DNA from: Lysobacterales bacterium
GTDB lineage: Bacteria; Pseudomonadota; Gammaproteobacteria; Xanthomonadales; SZUA-5
NCBI GenBank assembly: GCA_019187485.1
Contig: JABAQR010000030.1
Span: 62,001-126,000, forward strand
Reading direction: 5' to 3'
Length of the DNA: 64,000 nucleotides
The notes beneath the pieces were generated by a model. The model made no database searches. It saw only the letters and a program-made list of their open reading frames with translations, and was not told where the DNA came from. This document shows, piece by piece, positions 50,180-58,804 of the stretch. The translations under genes were made by a program, and so were the position numbers. Numbering within the stretch: position 1 is the stretch's first letter; each line of letters begins with the position of its first letter.

Positions 50180-51208
50180 GTGCGTATTTGCCTCGCCTTG
50201 TGTCTGTCGACCGTCGTTTGCACGCTGGCCGCACAGGCGCCACCCCACGACGACCGTGCGCAGCATGAGCCAGCGGCAGTCCCGGTGGCGCCCACCGATG
50301 CGGGCAGCAGCGCCGTGGCGACGAACGCGGCGGTCGCGCCGGTGCCGACCGCCGGCAAGTCCGACCGGACACCATCCGTCGCGATGCCCGCTGCGTCGGG
50401 GGCGGTGCCCGCCGACGCCGTGCCCGCGCGCGCGGCGGTGTTCACACCGACGGCGATGCCGGTTTCGCCGGCCACGGTTCCGGCAGCGCCCGCAGCGAAA
50501 TCCGCCTCGGCTGCGGCGCCCGCAGCGGTGCCTGCACCACCGAAGCCTGCGGCATCCATACCGAAGTCGCCGCCGCCCCCCGCAGCACCACCGGCACTCG
50601 CCACGATCCGCGGACAGCTCAGCCTGACCAGTGGCGGGCGCCCGCTGCGTCCCGACGATGCCGTCGACGCGGTTGTGTATTTCCGTCCGGCCACGCCGGT
50701 GCCGGTGGTGCTGCCTGCACAACCGCTGGTGATCGCCACCGAGCGCAAAACCTTCGTGCCGCGTGTGTTGCCGGTCCCGGTGGGTGCGAGCGTGCGCTTC
50801 CCCAACAACGATCCGATCCTGCACAACGTGTTCTCGACCGCGAAAGAAGCGAGCTTCGATCTCGGTCTGTACGGGCGCAGCGAGGGCGAGTCCCAGCGCT
50901 TCACCCAGCCCGGGGTGATCCGGGTTTACTGCAACGTGCACCATGCGATGGTCGCGCACGTGCTGGTGCTGGACACGCCTTTCTTCACCAAGCCGGACGC
51001 GCAGGGGCGCTTCCGTCTGACGGGTGTGCCGGCCGAGGCCGGCGAGCTCTACGTCTGGCATGAGCGCTCACAACTGTGGCGGGCCGCGGTGACACCCGGG
51101 GTCACGCCGGACGTACAGGTCAAGCTCGAACTCAGCCGGCGGCGCGTGCCGCCGCACCTCAACAAAACCGGACAGCCCTACCGGAGAACGCGTCCCGATG
51201 AGTACTGA
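50180..51208 (+). CDS. Secreted cupredoxin-like protein with Pro/Ala-rich spacer
   Basis: The 342-residue product has a signal peptide (RICLALCLSTVVCTLAAQA) and a long Ala/Pro/Val-rich spacer (about 25-135). A plastocyanin-like fold follows (about 140-300), with PVGASVRFPNNDPILHNVFS and VIRVYCNVHHAMVAHVLVL, giving a His...Cys-x-x-His-x-Met type-1 copper site. A carboxypeptidase-regulatory-like strand set ends the protein. Similar proteins are often named methylamine utilisation-type. GTG 50180 is chosen for its GGAG 6 nt upstream; ATG 50168 is an alternative. It overlaps the kinase start by 11 bp. Confidence 0.78.
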   Translation: MRICLALCLSTVVCTLAAQAPPHDDRAQHEPAAVPVAPTDAGSSAVATNAAVAPVPTAGKSDRTPSVAMPAASGAVPADAVPARAAVFTPTAMPVSPATVPAAPAAKSASAAAPAAVPAPPKPAASIPKSPPPPAAPPALATIRGQLSLTSGGRPLRPDDAVDAVVYFRPATPVPVVLPAQPLVIATERKTFVPRVLPVPVGASVRFPNNDPILHNVFSTAKEASFDLGLYGRSEGESQRFTQPGVIRVYCNVHHAMVAHVLVLDTPFFTKPDAQGRFRLTGVPAEAGELYVWHERSQLWRAAVTPGVTPDVQVKLELSRRRVPPHLNKTGQPYRRTRPDEY

Positions 51209-53987
51209 GCGAGCTGGATTTCGCCTGCCGCTGGCCTTTCGCATCTTCGTCGCCACCGCGGTGCTGGTGGCGGTCGCGGTCGCCGTGGCCGCCTTCTTCA
51301 CCATCCAGCAGGGTCGCAAGGCCGGCGCGGAGGCGGTCGCGCACGACCTGGCAGCGGCGAATGCGGCGCAGGAGCGCCTGGAGGCGCTGTCCTTCGAGAA
51401 GCTCGACCTGATCGCGCAGACCATCGCCGGCGATGCCGACTTCGTGCGCTACGTGGCGGCCGCTACCGACAGCGGCGAGGGCATCGGTCAGAGCGATCTC
51501 GCCCCGCTGGACGCGCCGCCGGACGCGGCGCCGGCGCCCGATCCGGAAACTGCATCGGCCGTCGCCACACCCGAGCCTTCCAGCGAAGCCGATACGGTGT
51601 CGGTCAAAGACCTGCTGACGCAGCAATGCGAGACCTTCGGGGTCGCCTTCGGCATGGTGCTCGATTCCGAAGGCCGGGTGGTCGCACGCACCGACGAACG
51701 CGAGGCCTTCCAGGAAGATTTCGCGAGTGACCCGATGTTCGGCACGATGATCGAGAATTTTGCCGGTGTCACCGGGTACTGGCGCGACGGCGTGACGCTC
51801 TACCAGGTGTCGGCGCGACCGATGGTCCAGCAGGGCGATGTGCTTGCCGGCTACCTGATTGCGGGCGTGCCGGTCGATGCGGCGACGGTCAAGCAGGTGC
51901 GCGCGGTCAGTGGCGGGGAAGTCGCCTACTGGATGCTCGACGGCGAGAAGCTGCGCCTGGTTGCGACCTCGGTCGACGAGGCCGCCGCCGGTCTGCTCAA
52001 GGAAGCGATCCTCGGCATGGAGGCACAGGTCAAGGAAAAACTCGCCAAGGGTGAGCCGCTCGAGCGCGTGGACATCACCCTCGGTGGTGGCAAACACGCG
52101 GCGAGCGTCGCACCGTTGTTCGGCCAGCCCGGCGACGCGGTCGGCGGGGTGCTGACGATGACTTCGGTGGACGCCGCGATGGCGCCTTTCAAGTCGATCC
52201 AGAATTCGGTGCTGCTCGGCGGCCTCGCGGCTTTGCTGCTGGCGCTCGCGGTGTCCTGGTGGCTGGCGCGGCGGGTGCTGCGACCGGTGGCCGAATTGAC
52301 CGAGGCCGCCGAGCAGGCGGCCGGCGGCAACTACCATCAGCAGATCAGCATCGAAGGCAACGACGAGGTCGGCCGGCTTGGCCGTGCCTTCGATTCGTTG
52401 CTCAGCGATCTGCGCGAACAGAAGGATATCGAGGGCTACGTCGGTCACCTCACGCGTTTTCTGCCCGATCCCGGCTCGGAAGCGCCGACCGCGGTCGTGC
52501 GAACGACCCCCAAGCCTGCCACGCGGCGCGACTGTGCCCTGCTCGGACTGGAACTGCGGCGCTTCCTGAAAGCGCCGCCGAGAGGCGAGGAAGCGATCAC
52601 GTTGACCGCACTCGGACAACTGATCGAGGAGGCGCAGGCGCGTGCGCAGGCAGCAGGTGGCGAATTGCTGGAACAGGAGGGCCCGCGGCTGCTGTTCGGC
52701 TTCGGTGGTGAGGCCGCCGAGTTGCGCGCGCTGGCCACGGTCCATGCCTGGTGGGAAGGCCGCATCGGCGCACCCGACAACGGCGCCGCAGCGGCGCTCG
52801 CGGTTGGCGAGATCGTGCACGGCTCGTTGCCGGCGCGGCCGGATGCGAACGCGACCATCGGCCTGCCGGTGCTGCAGGTGGAACGCCTGCTCGGCGAGAC
52901 TTCGGTCGGACAGTTGCTGATGGCGCCAGCGGTCGGCGAGAAGCTCAAGGTGGCCGGTCAGACCAGCGTACTCAAAGTCACCACCGGCCAGGGCAGCGGC
53001 AAGCGCTTCCTGACCGTCGACAAGCCCGGGCTGGCCGCCGTCGCGCGTGCCACGCCTGGCATCTCCCAATCCACGGTCGTCGTCGGCGGCGACCCCAACG
53101 CCACGGTGCGCCCGGATCCGTCACAGGTCACACGCGCCGCCGGCGACACATCGTCCACGCGGCTCGCGCTCGGCATGCGCTTCGCCGGTCGCTACGAGAT
53201 CCTCGCGATCCTCGGCGCGGGCGGCATGGGCATGGTGTACAAGGCCCGCGATGCCGACCTCTCAGACGTGGTGGCGCTGAAAATGCTGCGGCCGGGCATG
53301 GTGGTGGATGCCGAGCAGCTCGACCGGCTCAAAGTCGAGCTCAAGCTGGCGCGCAAGATCACCCATCCGAACGTACTGCGCACTTACGACTTCGGCGACT
53401 TCCAGGGCGTGCCCTACATCTCCATGGAATACGTGCGCGGTGTGACCCTGCGCTATCTGTTGCAACAGGCTGGCAAGCTGCCCTTCTCGGCGGCGCTGCG
53501 CATCGCCCGGCAGTTGTGCATGGGTCTGGACGCCGCCCACCAAATGGGTGTGATTCACCGCGACATCAAGCCCGAGAACCTGATCATCGAACAAAGCGGC
53601 AACGCCAAGCTGATGGACTTCGGCATCGCCCGGCCGACCGGGCGCAACGATGGCGGACATACCCAGCCGGGAACCTTCCTCGGTACCCCGAACTACGCCT
53701 CACCCGAGCAGTTGTCGGGCATGGACCTGGACCCGCGCTCGGACATCTATTCGACTGGCGTGGTGCTTTGCGAGATGTTCTGCGGCAAGCTTCCTTTCAG
53801 CGGTGGCAACACCATGGAGCTCTATCTGGCGCACTTGCAACAGCCACCGATCAAGCCCTCCGAGCTGTGGCCGGACATTCCGCGGCCCCTGGAGACGGTG
53901 ATCCTGAAGTGCCTGGAGAAGAAACCCGACGACCGCTACGCCACGGTCGCGGATCTGCTGGTGGCCTTGTCCGGCCTGCGCGCCTGA
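51198..53987 (+). CDS. Transmembrane Ser/Thr protein kinase with HAMP and cyclase-like domains
   Basis: The 929-residue protein reads N to C: TM1 (about 13-36), a periplasmic sensor (37-333) with a Pro/Ala-rich insert near 105-135, TM2 (about 334-357), HAMP (350-410; RRVLRPVAELTEAAEQAAGG), a class III nucleotide cyclase-like domain (about 433-600), a linker, and a Hanks-type kinase from about 664. The kinase has GAGGMGMVYKARD, Lys in VALKML, HRDIKPENL, DFGIA and a SPEQLSGMDLDPRSDIYSTG segment, so it looks active. The cyclase-like domain lacks clear catalytic metal Asp residues and is probably a regulatory relic. Its neighbours are a cupredoxin-like protein, an outer-membrane barrel and an FHA protein. 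Confidence 0.88.
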   Translation: MSTERAGFRLPLAFRIFVATAVLVAVAVAVAAFFTIQQGRKAGAEAVAHDLAAANAAQERLEALSFEKLDLIAQTIAGDADFVRYVAAATDSGEGIGQSDLAPLDAPPDAAPAPDPETASAVATPEPSSEADTVSVKDLLTQQCETFGVAFGMVLDSEGRVVARTDEREAFQEDFASDPMFGTMIENFAGVTGYWRDGVTLYQVSARPMVQQGDVLAGYLIAGVPVDAATVKQVRAVSGGEVAYWMLDGEKLRLVATSVDEAAAGLLKEAILGMEAQVKEKLAKGEPLERVDITLGGGKHAASVAPLFGQPGDAVGGVLTMTSVDAAMAPFKSIQNSVLLGGLAALLLALAVSWWLARRVLRPVAELTEAAEQAAGGNYHQQISIEGNDEVGRLGRAFDSLLSDLREQKDIEGYVGHLTRFLPDPGSEAPTAVVRTTPKPATRRDCALLGLELRRFLKAPPRGEEAITLTALGQLIEEAQARAQAAGGELLEQEGPRLLFGFGGEAAELRALATVHAWWEGRIGAPDNGAAAALAVGEIVHGSLPARPDANATIGLPVLQVERLLGETSVGQLLMAPAVGEKLKVAGQTSVLKVTTGQGSGKRFLTVDKPGLAAVARATPGISQSTVVVGGDPNATVRPDPSQVTRAAGDTSSTRLALGMRFAGRYEILAILGAGGMGMVYKARDADLSDVVALKMLRPGMVVDAEQLDRLKVELKLARKITHPNVLRTYDFGDFQGVPYISMEYVRGVTLRYLLQQAGKLPFSAALRIARQLCMGLDAAHQMGVIHRDIKPENLIIEQSGNAKLMDFGIARPTGRNDGGHTQPGTFLGTPNYASPEQLSGMDLDPRSDIYSTGVVLCEMFCGKLPFSGGNTMELYLAHLQQPPIKPSELWPDIPRPLETVILKCLEKKPDDRYATVADLLVALSGLRA

Positions 53988-53996
53988 GGGGGAAAT

Positions 53997-55076
53997 ATGC
54001 ACAATCGCTGCGGTATCGCTCTGTCGTTCGCACTGGCGCTGGCCTCCTCACCGGTGGTGGCGCAGGAAGCGGAGGCGGCCTCGGAGGAGGCAGCGGCCTT
54101 CGACTGGAGCATCGAGCTGCGCCTGCGTGGCGAGCGCACCGTCAACATCCCCGGGCGGGTGGACGACATCGAGCGCATGCGCTCGGCGCTGCGTGCCGGC
54201 TTCATCTACGATCCGGGCAATGGTTGGGAGTTCGGCGCCACCGCCAAACTGGCCGCGGGAGACGACGACAACGACGACAACCGCCGCAACAACGACAACG
54301 AGGAGTCCAACGGCGCAGCGCTCGATGAGCTCTACGCCGCGTACCACTTCAGCGCGGACGGGCGCTTGCAGCTTGGCAAGACAGGCATGCCCCTGGTGCT
54401 GTCGCCGTTGCTGTGGGACCGCGATCTGCGCCCGTTCGGCGCGAGCATCGACTACACCCACGGCGTGCGCGACTTCGATGCGCTGCACGTCACCGCCGGG
54501 TATTTCGCCGGCGATCACCTGTACGGCGACGAGTCGCGCATCGCCGCGCTACAGATCGGCTATGGCTGGATGGAGGGCGCGGAAACCGGCTTTTCGACCT
54601 TCTTGAGCTACCTCGATTTCGACGATCTCGATGTGCTCGCGCGCGAAGGTCTTGGGCGCACCAACCGGCGCATCGCCGGTCGCCTCCTGTCCGACTACGA
54701 GTTGCTGGACCTGCAACTGATCGGCCGCACCCGGGTCTTCGAGGCGCCGCTGGTGGCGCGCCTGGACCTGGTGCGCAACTACGGTGCCGACGATTTGCGG
54801 GATGGTGGCCGCTTCAGTCTGGTGTGGGGTGATGCCGACCGCGACGGCGGCTGGGAGCTCGGCTACGCCTACCAGCGTGCACAACGCGACGCGGTGCTGG
54901 CGGCCTTCGCCGAGGACGACTGGTGGTTCCACAGCTTCGCGCACGGGTACATGCCTTGGGTCGCTTACGGATTCGGCCCGCACCTGAGCCTGCAGGCGAC
55001 CGCTTTCCTCGAACGCCGCGACGGCATTGAGGCGTATACCGAGCGCTACCTGCTCGACCTGCGTTCGCGCTGGTAG
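53997..55076 (+). CDS. Putative outer-membrane beta-barrel protein (porin-like)
   Basis: The 359-residue protein has a signal peptide (HNRCGIALSFALALASSPVVAQ), then alternating strands with aromatic girdle residues (IELRLRGERT, LRAGFIYDPGNGWEFGATAK, LDLVRNYGADDLRDGGRFSL) and a C-terminal LLDLRSRW ending in Trp, as in barrel proteins that use the BAM signal. An Asp/Asn-rich patch (GDDDNDDNRRNNDNEES, about 88-104) could bind cations. GGGGGA precedes ATG 53997, ten bp after the kinase stop, so it is co-transcribed. The solute is unknown. Confidence 0.75.
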   Translation: MHNRCGIALSFALALASSPVVAQEAEAASEEAAAFDWSIELRLRGERTVNIPGRVDDIERMRSALRAGFIYDPGNGWEFGATAKLAAGDDDNDDNRRNNDNEESNGAALDELYAAYHFSADGRLQLGKTGMPLVLSPLLWDRDLRPFGASIDYTHGVRDFDALHVTAGYFAGDHLYGDESRIAALQIGYGWMEGAETGFSTFLSYLDFDDLDVLAREGLGRTNRRIAGRLLSDYELLDLQLIGRTRVFEAPLVARLDLVRNYGADDLRDGGRFSLVWGDADRDGGWELGYAYQRAQRDAVLAAFAEDDWWFHSFAHGYMPWVAYGFGPHLSLQATAFLERRDGIEAYTERYLLDLRSRW

Positions 55077-55119
55077 TCTTGCGCGCCAGTCTCTCCAACG
55101 AAGGTCACGGCACGGCTCG

Positions 55120-55977
55120 ATGAAGATCAGCTTCCCAGGCGGCGAGCGACAGGACTTCCTGGCGGAGCACGGCCCGGTGCGCGTCGGCTCGGCGGCCGAC
55201 AACGACATCGTGCTGCCGGCCGGCAAGCAGGTCCGGGCGTATCACCTGGAGTTGCAGATGGAGCCGCGCCGCGGGGTCAGCCTGAGCGTTTCCGATCGCG
55301 CCGCCGTGGTCCACGTCAACGGCCGCCCGGTGCGCGAGAAGGCGATTCTGCGTCTCGGCGACACGATCAGCGTGGGCAGCGTGCGCCTGGTCATGCGCCC
55401 GGACGTGGATCGCAACGAGAAGCCGCCGAAGCCGGCCCCGGACGGCGACGGCCAACACCGTTATGCACCACCGCGGGTGGTGCTGCGGGGCGTCTCCGGC
55501 AATCATTTCGGCAAGGTCGTTCCGTTGCGAGGGAAGACCGTGATCGGTCGCGGCAGCGATTGCGACATCATCCTCAACGAGTCGGAAATGAGCCGTCGTC
55601 ACGCGCTCATCGAGAACACCGGCGATGGTCTGTTCCTGCGCGACCTGGGTTCGGCCAACGGCACCTTCGTCAACGGGACGCCAGTGCGCGACACCGTGCT
55701 CAAGCCGGGTGACCAGCTGGCCTTCGATCAGACCCGTTTCCTGATCGAGGCGCCGGGTTATCTGATCGCGATGCCGGGCGACGAGACACCGCCGGCACAC
55801 ACCGGCGTGATTACCCAGGTGCAGCGACCGCTGATGTTGCCACAGGCCTCCGTGCCCGCCGCCGCCCCCCCCGAGGACGAGAACAGCGCGGTCGACTGGA
55901 TCATCATGGGCGCCGCTGTGGTCACGCTGGTTGCGCTCGCCGTGCTGGTGTGGATGGAGTTTGGCCGCACCGGCTGA
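55120..55977 (+). CDS. Double FHA-domain membrane protein
   Basis: The 285-residue product has two FHA-like domains: a diverged one (about 10-100; VRVGSAADNDIVLPAGKQVR) and a canonical one (about 140-230; VIGRGSDCDIILNESEMSRR then HALIENTG, and SANGTFVNGTPV). The second has the Arg/Ser/His/Asn residues that bind phosphothreonine. A single C-terminal TM helix (about 262-280) anchors it with the FHA domains in the cytoplasm. It is the fourth gene of the kinase cluster and the natural reader of kinase-phosphorylated Thr. Confidence 0.85.
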   Translation: MKISFPGGERQDFLAEHGPVRVGSAADNDIVLPAGKQVRAYHLELQMEPRRGVSLSVSDRAAVVHVNGRPVREKAILRLGDTISVGSVRLVMRPDVDRNEKPPKPAPDGDGQHRYAPPRVVLRGVSGNHFGKVVPLRGKTVIGRGSDCDIILNESEMSRRHALIENTGDGLFLRDLGSANGTFVNGTPVRDTVLKPGDQLAFDQTRFLIEAPGYLIAMPGDETPPAHTGVITQVQRPLMLPQASVPAAAPPEDENSAVDWIIMGAAVVTLVALAVLVWMEFGRTG

Positions 55978-56060
55978 GAAGTCGCCACTGCGCTTCGTTG
56001 CCGCGCATTCGACTTCGGTTGCACTCGTCGCCCGCCCGCCGGCACGGTCCGCGTCCGCGA

Positions 56061-56549
56061 TCAGATCGGCGTGCCCGCATCCACCAGCCGTCGGCTGCCA
56101 TCGCGGGCGCGGCGCAGCGCTTCGGTGGCGCGCTGCAGCAGGTGTTCGGCTTCAAGCTCGTGTCCGCTTGCGGTGGCGATGCCTATGCTGGTGCTGTCGC
56201 GTGCGCAGGCATGGCCATCGGCGTCCGGCTGTTCCAGCGAATCGAGGATGCGGTGCGCCAGACGGTGCGCCGCATAGGGTCCGTCCATGAATTCGGCGAC
56301 GATCATCCAGGCTTGCGGCTCGGTCTGGGCCACGAAGTCGCTGCGGCGCGCACACCGACGCAGACGCTGGTCGATCTCGTCGGCACTGGCGCCGGCTGCG
56401 ACGCGACGGTCGATCTCCAGGCACAGCACCGCAAGCATCGACGAGTGATTGCGCGCCCGCGAGATCGCCGCATCGAGAAAGTGACGCAGGCCGGTGCGAC
56501 CGGCCTGTGGCGTGTCGACTTCGCGCACCTGCGGCACGGGGGAAGGCAC
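56061..56549 (-). CDS. Degenerate GGDEF-like protein (start uncertain)
   Basis: About 162 residues read like a GGDEF fold: HFLDAAISRARNHSSMLAVL, AWMIVAEFMDGPYAAHRLAH at the usual active-site position, STSIGIATASGHELEAEHLL and QRATEALRRARDGSRRLVDA. The catalytic GG(D/E)EF loop is replaced by AEFMD, so it is probably not a diguanylate cyclase. GTG 56549 is the first reasonable start; the open frame continues to 56834 but that part looks noncoding. It is convergent with the FHA gene, 83 bp away, and could be a regulatory remnant. Confidence 0.55.
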   Translation of the reverse strand: MPSPVPQVREVDTPQAGRTGLRHFLDAAISRARNHSSMLAVLCLEIDRRVAAGASADEIDQRLRRCARRSDFVAQTEPQAWMIVAEFMDGPYAAHRLAHRILDSLEQPDADGHACARDSTSIGIATASGHELEAEHLLQRATEALRRARDGSRRLVDAGTPI

Positions 56550-56988
56550 ATCGAACAAACGTCGGATCCTCGCATTCTCGACGGCGGCGGAGCATAACAG
56601 CGCATCGGAGCCGCACCGGACTGCACCGACCGATCGTTCCGGGTGCGCGCCAGACTGGTCGATTCCAGCAGCCGTTGCCTTGATGCGCGTCACACGCTTC
56701 ACCGCCGGGCTGGCCGCGCCGTCGGATCGTCGTCCATCATCGCCGGGGCCGCCCGATCCACGGACCCGCCATATCCGGGCTTGCGACCGGCGTGGTGCGA
56801 GCACCTCATGCACCGCGGCCTTTGGCGGCGCCACTTTGGCGGTGGACGCCAGGGCGCGGGCCTCCCTCGGGATGGTGGCGCGCCTGCGCGGCGGTCAGAT
56901 CGGCGATACGCCGCCGGAAAGGTGCGGAATGTCCGCCTGCGCGTGCCCCGCTCGTGGGATAGTGGAGGCCTTCGCCCGGAGCGAGCGC
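56550..56988. other. 439-bp region, no gene recognised
   Basis: The gap between the GGDEF-like and VCBS-repeat genes has open frames on both strands but none with recognisable sequence. It probably holds the start region of the degenerate gene and the promoter of the next one. Confidence 0.4.
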
Positions 56989-58572
56989 ATGCGCCACCTG
57001 GCACTGTTCCTTTGCATGGCGGGTGCCGCGCCTGTCGCGGCGCAGTTCACCACGCCGGTGCAGCAATCCGCCTACGGCGGTTGCGGTCTCTCGAGCTGCC
57101 AGGTCGGCTGGTACAGCGGCCCGGCGGTCGCCGACCTCGAAGGCAATGGCTCGCTCGAGATCGTCTGGGGCAGCTTCGACGTGGTCGCGCTCGACGCCGC
57201 CGGCGGCGAACGCTGGCGCGGCGCCAATGCGCAGCGCGTGTGGCCGGCGATCGCGGTCGCCGACTTCGATCCGGGCTCGCCCGGGCTCGAGAGCGCGGTT
57301 GGCCGCAATGGCAACCAGTTGACGCTCTACAGCGCCACCGGCGCGGTGTTGTGGACGCGCAGCCCCTTCAGCGGCGGCGAGGTGCGCAGCCTCGCGGCCG
57401 GCGACATCGACGGCAATGGCGACCTCGAGATCGTGGTCGGCCGCGCCTCCAGCGGCGGTACGCTGCAGGTGTCCGTCTACGAGCACGATGGCAGCGTGCG
57501 CACGGGCTGGCCGGCGCGCCGCACCGGCGAACCCGGATTTGGCGCCGGCATGTACAACGAGAACCTCGCGCTCGGCGACCTCGACGGCGACGGCCAGCAC
57601 GAGGTCTACGCGCCCACCGACACCCACTACATCACCGCGCTGCACCCGAACGGCGACCAGTTGCTCGCAAGCACGCTGTACGGGCTGTCGATGGGCCTGC
57701 AGAAGACCTGGGCCCAGGTCGGCGTGCACGTCGAGCACGCCGTGGACCTGCAGGGCTTCGCAAACTGCGGCACCCAGCACCGGCCGAACTTCGCGAATGC
57801 CGCCCCGGCGATCGCCGACCTGGACGGCAATGGCAGCCTCGAGCTGATCGTCCCCGGCGACGTCTACAACTGCGCAATCGGCGATCCCGCCGGCGACCTC
57901 TACTACCTGCCGTGGATCCTGAAGCGCGATCGCACCCGCTGGAGCAATGCGAGCGTCGACTGGACCACGATCCCGCCACCCGGCGCGAGCGGCGGACCGA
58001 TCATCCAGGGCCAGTTTGCGACCATCGAGGACGCGGTCGTCAATGCGGTGCCGGCCGACCTCGATGGCGATGGTCAACGCGAGATCCTGTTCCAGAGCTA
58101 CGACGGCAAGCTGCACGCCTGGTGGCTGGACAAGACCGAGAAACACAGTTGGCCGTACACCATTCCCGGCACCGGTTTCCGCTTCGGCGCCGAGCCCGCG
58201 GTCGCCGACCTCGACGGCGACGGCGATGCCGAGGTGATTTTCACGACCTGGCCGCAGAAAGGCGGCAACGCGGTCGGCCAGTTGCTCGTGCTGAGCCACC
58301 AGGGCGTGCTGCTGACCTCGGTGAACCTGCCGGCGCCGCGCGGCGGCAACTGGAACGGCGGGCTGGCCGCGCCGACGCTGGCGCAGCTCGACGCCGATCC
58401 GAACTGGGAAGCGGTGGTCGGCACCAGTCGTTCGGGCGTGGTCGTCTACGAGCTGCAGGGCAGCGCCGCGACCGCGATCCGCTGGGGCACCGCGCGCGGC
58501 AACCTGCTGCGCAACGGCCAACCGCCAGCCACGGGACCCGCCAATGCCTTGTTCCGCAACGGGTTTGAGTGA
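56989..58572 (+). CDS. Secreted FG-GAP/VCBS-repeat protein ending in LFRNGFE
   Basis: The 527-residue protein has a signal peptide (RHLALFLCMAGAAPVAAQ) and many calcium-binding-like FG-GAP/VCBS units: AVADLEGNGSLEIVWGSF, AAGDIDGNGDLEIVVGRA, LGDLDGDGQHEVYAPTD, IADLDGNGSLELIVPGD, PADLDGDGQREILFQSYDG and VADLDGDGDAEVIFTT, spaced about 60-90 residues apart. These form a beta-propeller, perhaps binding carbohydrate or protein. Cysteine-containing inserts sit between units. The last residues, LFRNGFE, form a short tail that I associate with secreted proteins of this bacterial group. GGAG lies 7 nt before ATG 56989. Confidence 0.82.
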   Translation: MRHLALFLCMAGAAPVAAQFTTPVQQSAYGGCGLSSCQVGWYSGPAVADLEGNGSLEIVWGSFDVVALDAAGGERWRGANAQRVWPAIAVADFDPGSPGLESAVGRNGNQLTLYSATGAVLWTRSPFSGGEVRSLAAGDIDGNGDLEIVVGRASSGGTLQVSVYEHDGSVRTGWPARRTGEPGFGAGMYNENLALGDLDGDGQHEVYAPTDTHYITALHPNGDQLLASTLYGLSMGLQKTWAQVGVHVEHAVDLQGFANCGTQHRPNFANAAPAIADLDGNGSLELIVPGDVYNCAIGDPAGDLYYLPWILKRDRTRWSNASVDWTTIPPPGASGGPIIQGQFATIEDAVVNAVPADLDGDGQREILFQSYDGKLHAWWLDKTEKHSWPYTIPGTGFRFGAEPAVADLDGDGDAEVIFTTWPQKGGNAVGQLLVLSHQGVLLTSVNLPAPRGGNWNGGLAAPTLAQLDADPNWEAVVGTSRSGVVVYELQGSAATAIRWGTARGNLLRNGQPPATGPANALFRNGFE

Positions 58573-58804
58573 TTGCGCCGGTGCGAACCGACGAGACGCA
58601 AGGGGCGCAAGTCCCGGCCAGCGAGAGGAGTAGCGATCCACGCTGTCCCCGAATTCTGCATGGCAGACTGTTGACGGGGCATCCACAGGCCAGCCATTGA
58701 GCTGCGGAAGAAGCCTGATTCCGGGCGCCGACGCTGTTCATTAGCGCCCGCACTGACCCGGGAAGTCTTCCCCTGTCTCGCTCCCGCCCTCTCGCTCCCG
58801 CCCC
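58573..58804. other. Intergenic region after the VCBS gene with short CT-rich direct repeats
   Basis: The tract contains GACGCAAGGGGCGCAAG near 58599, a relaxed copy of the GACGCAAAG units at 60025, and a tandem TCTCGCTCCCGCCC repeat (about 58776-58803) abutting the dehydrogenase stop. No gene was seen. Confidence 0.4.
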
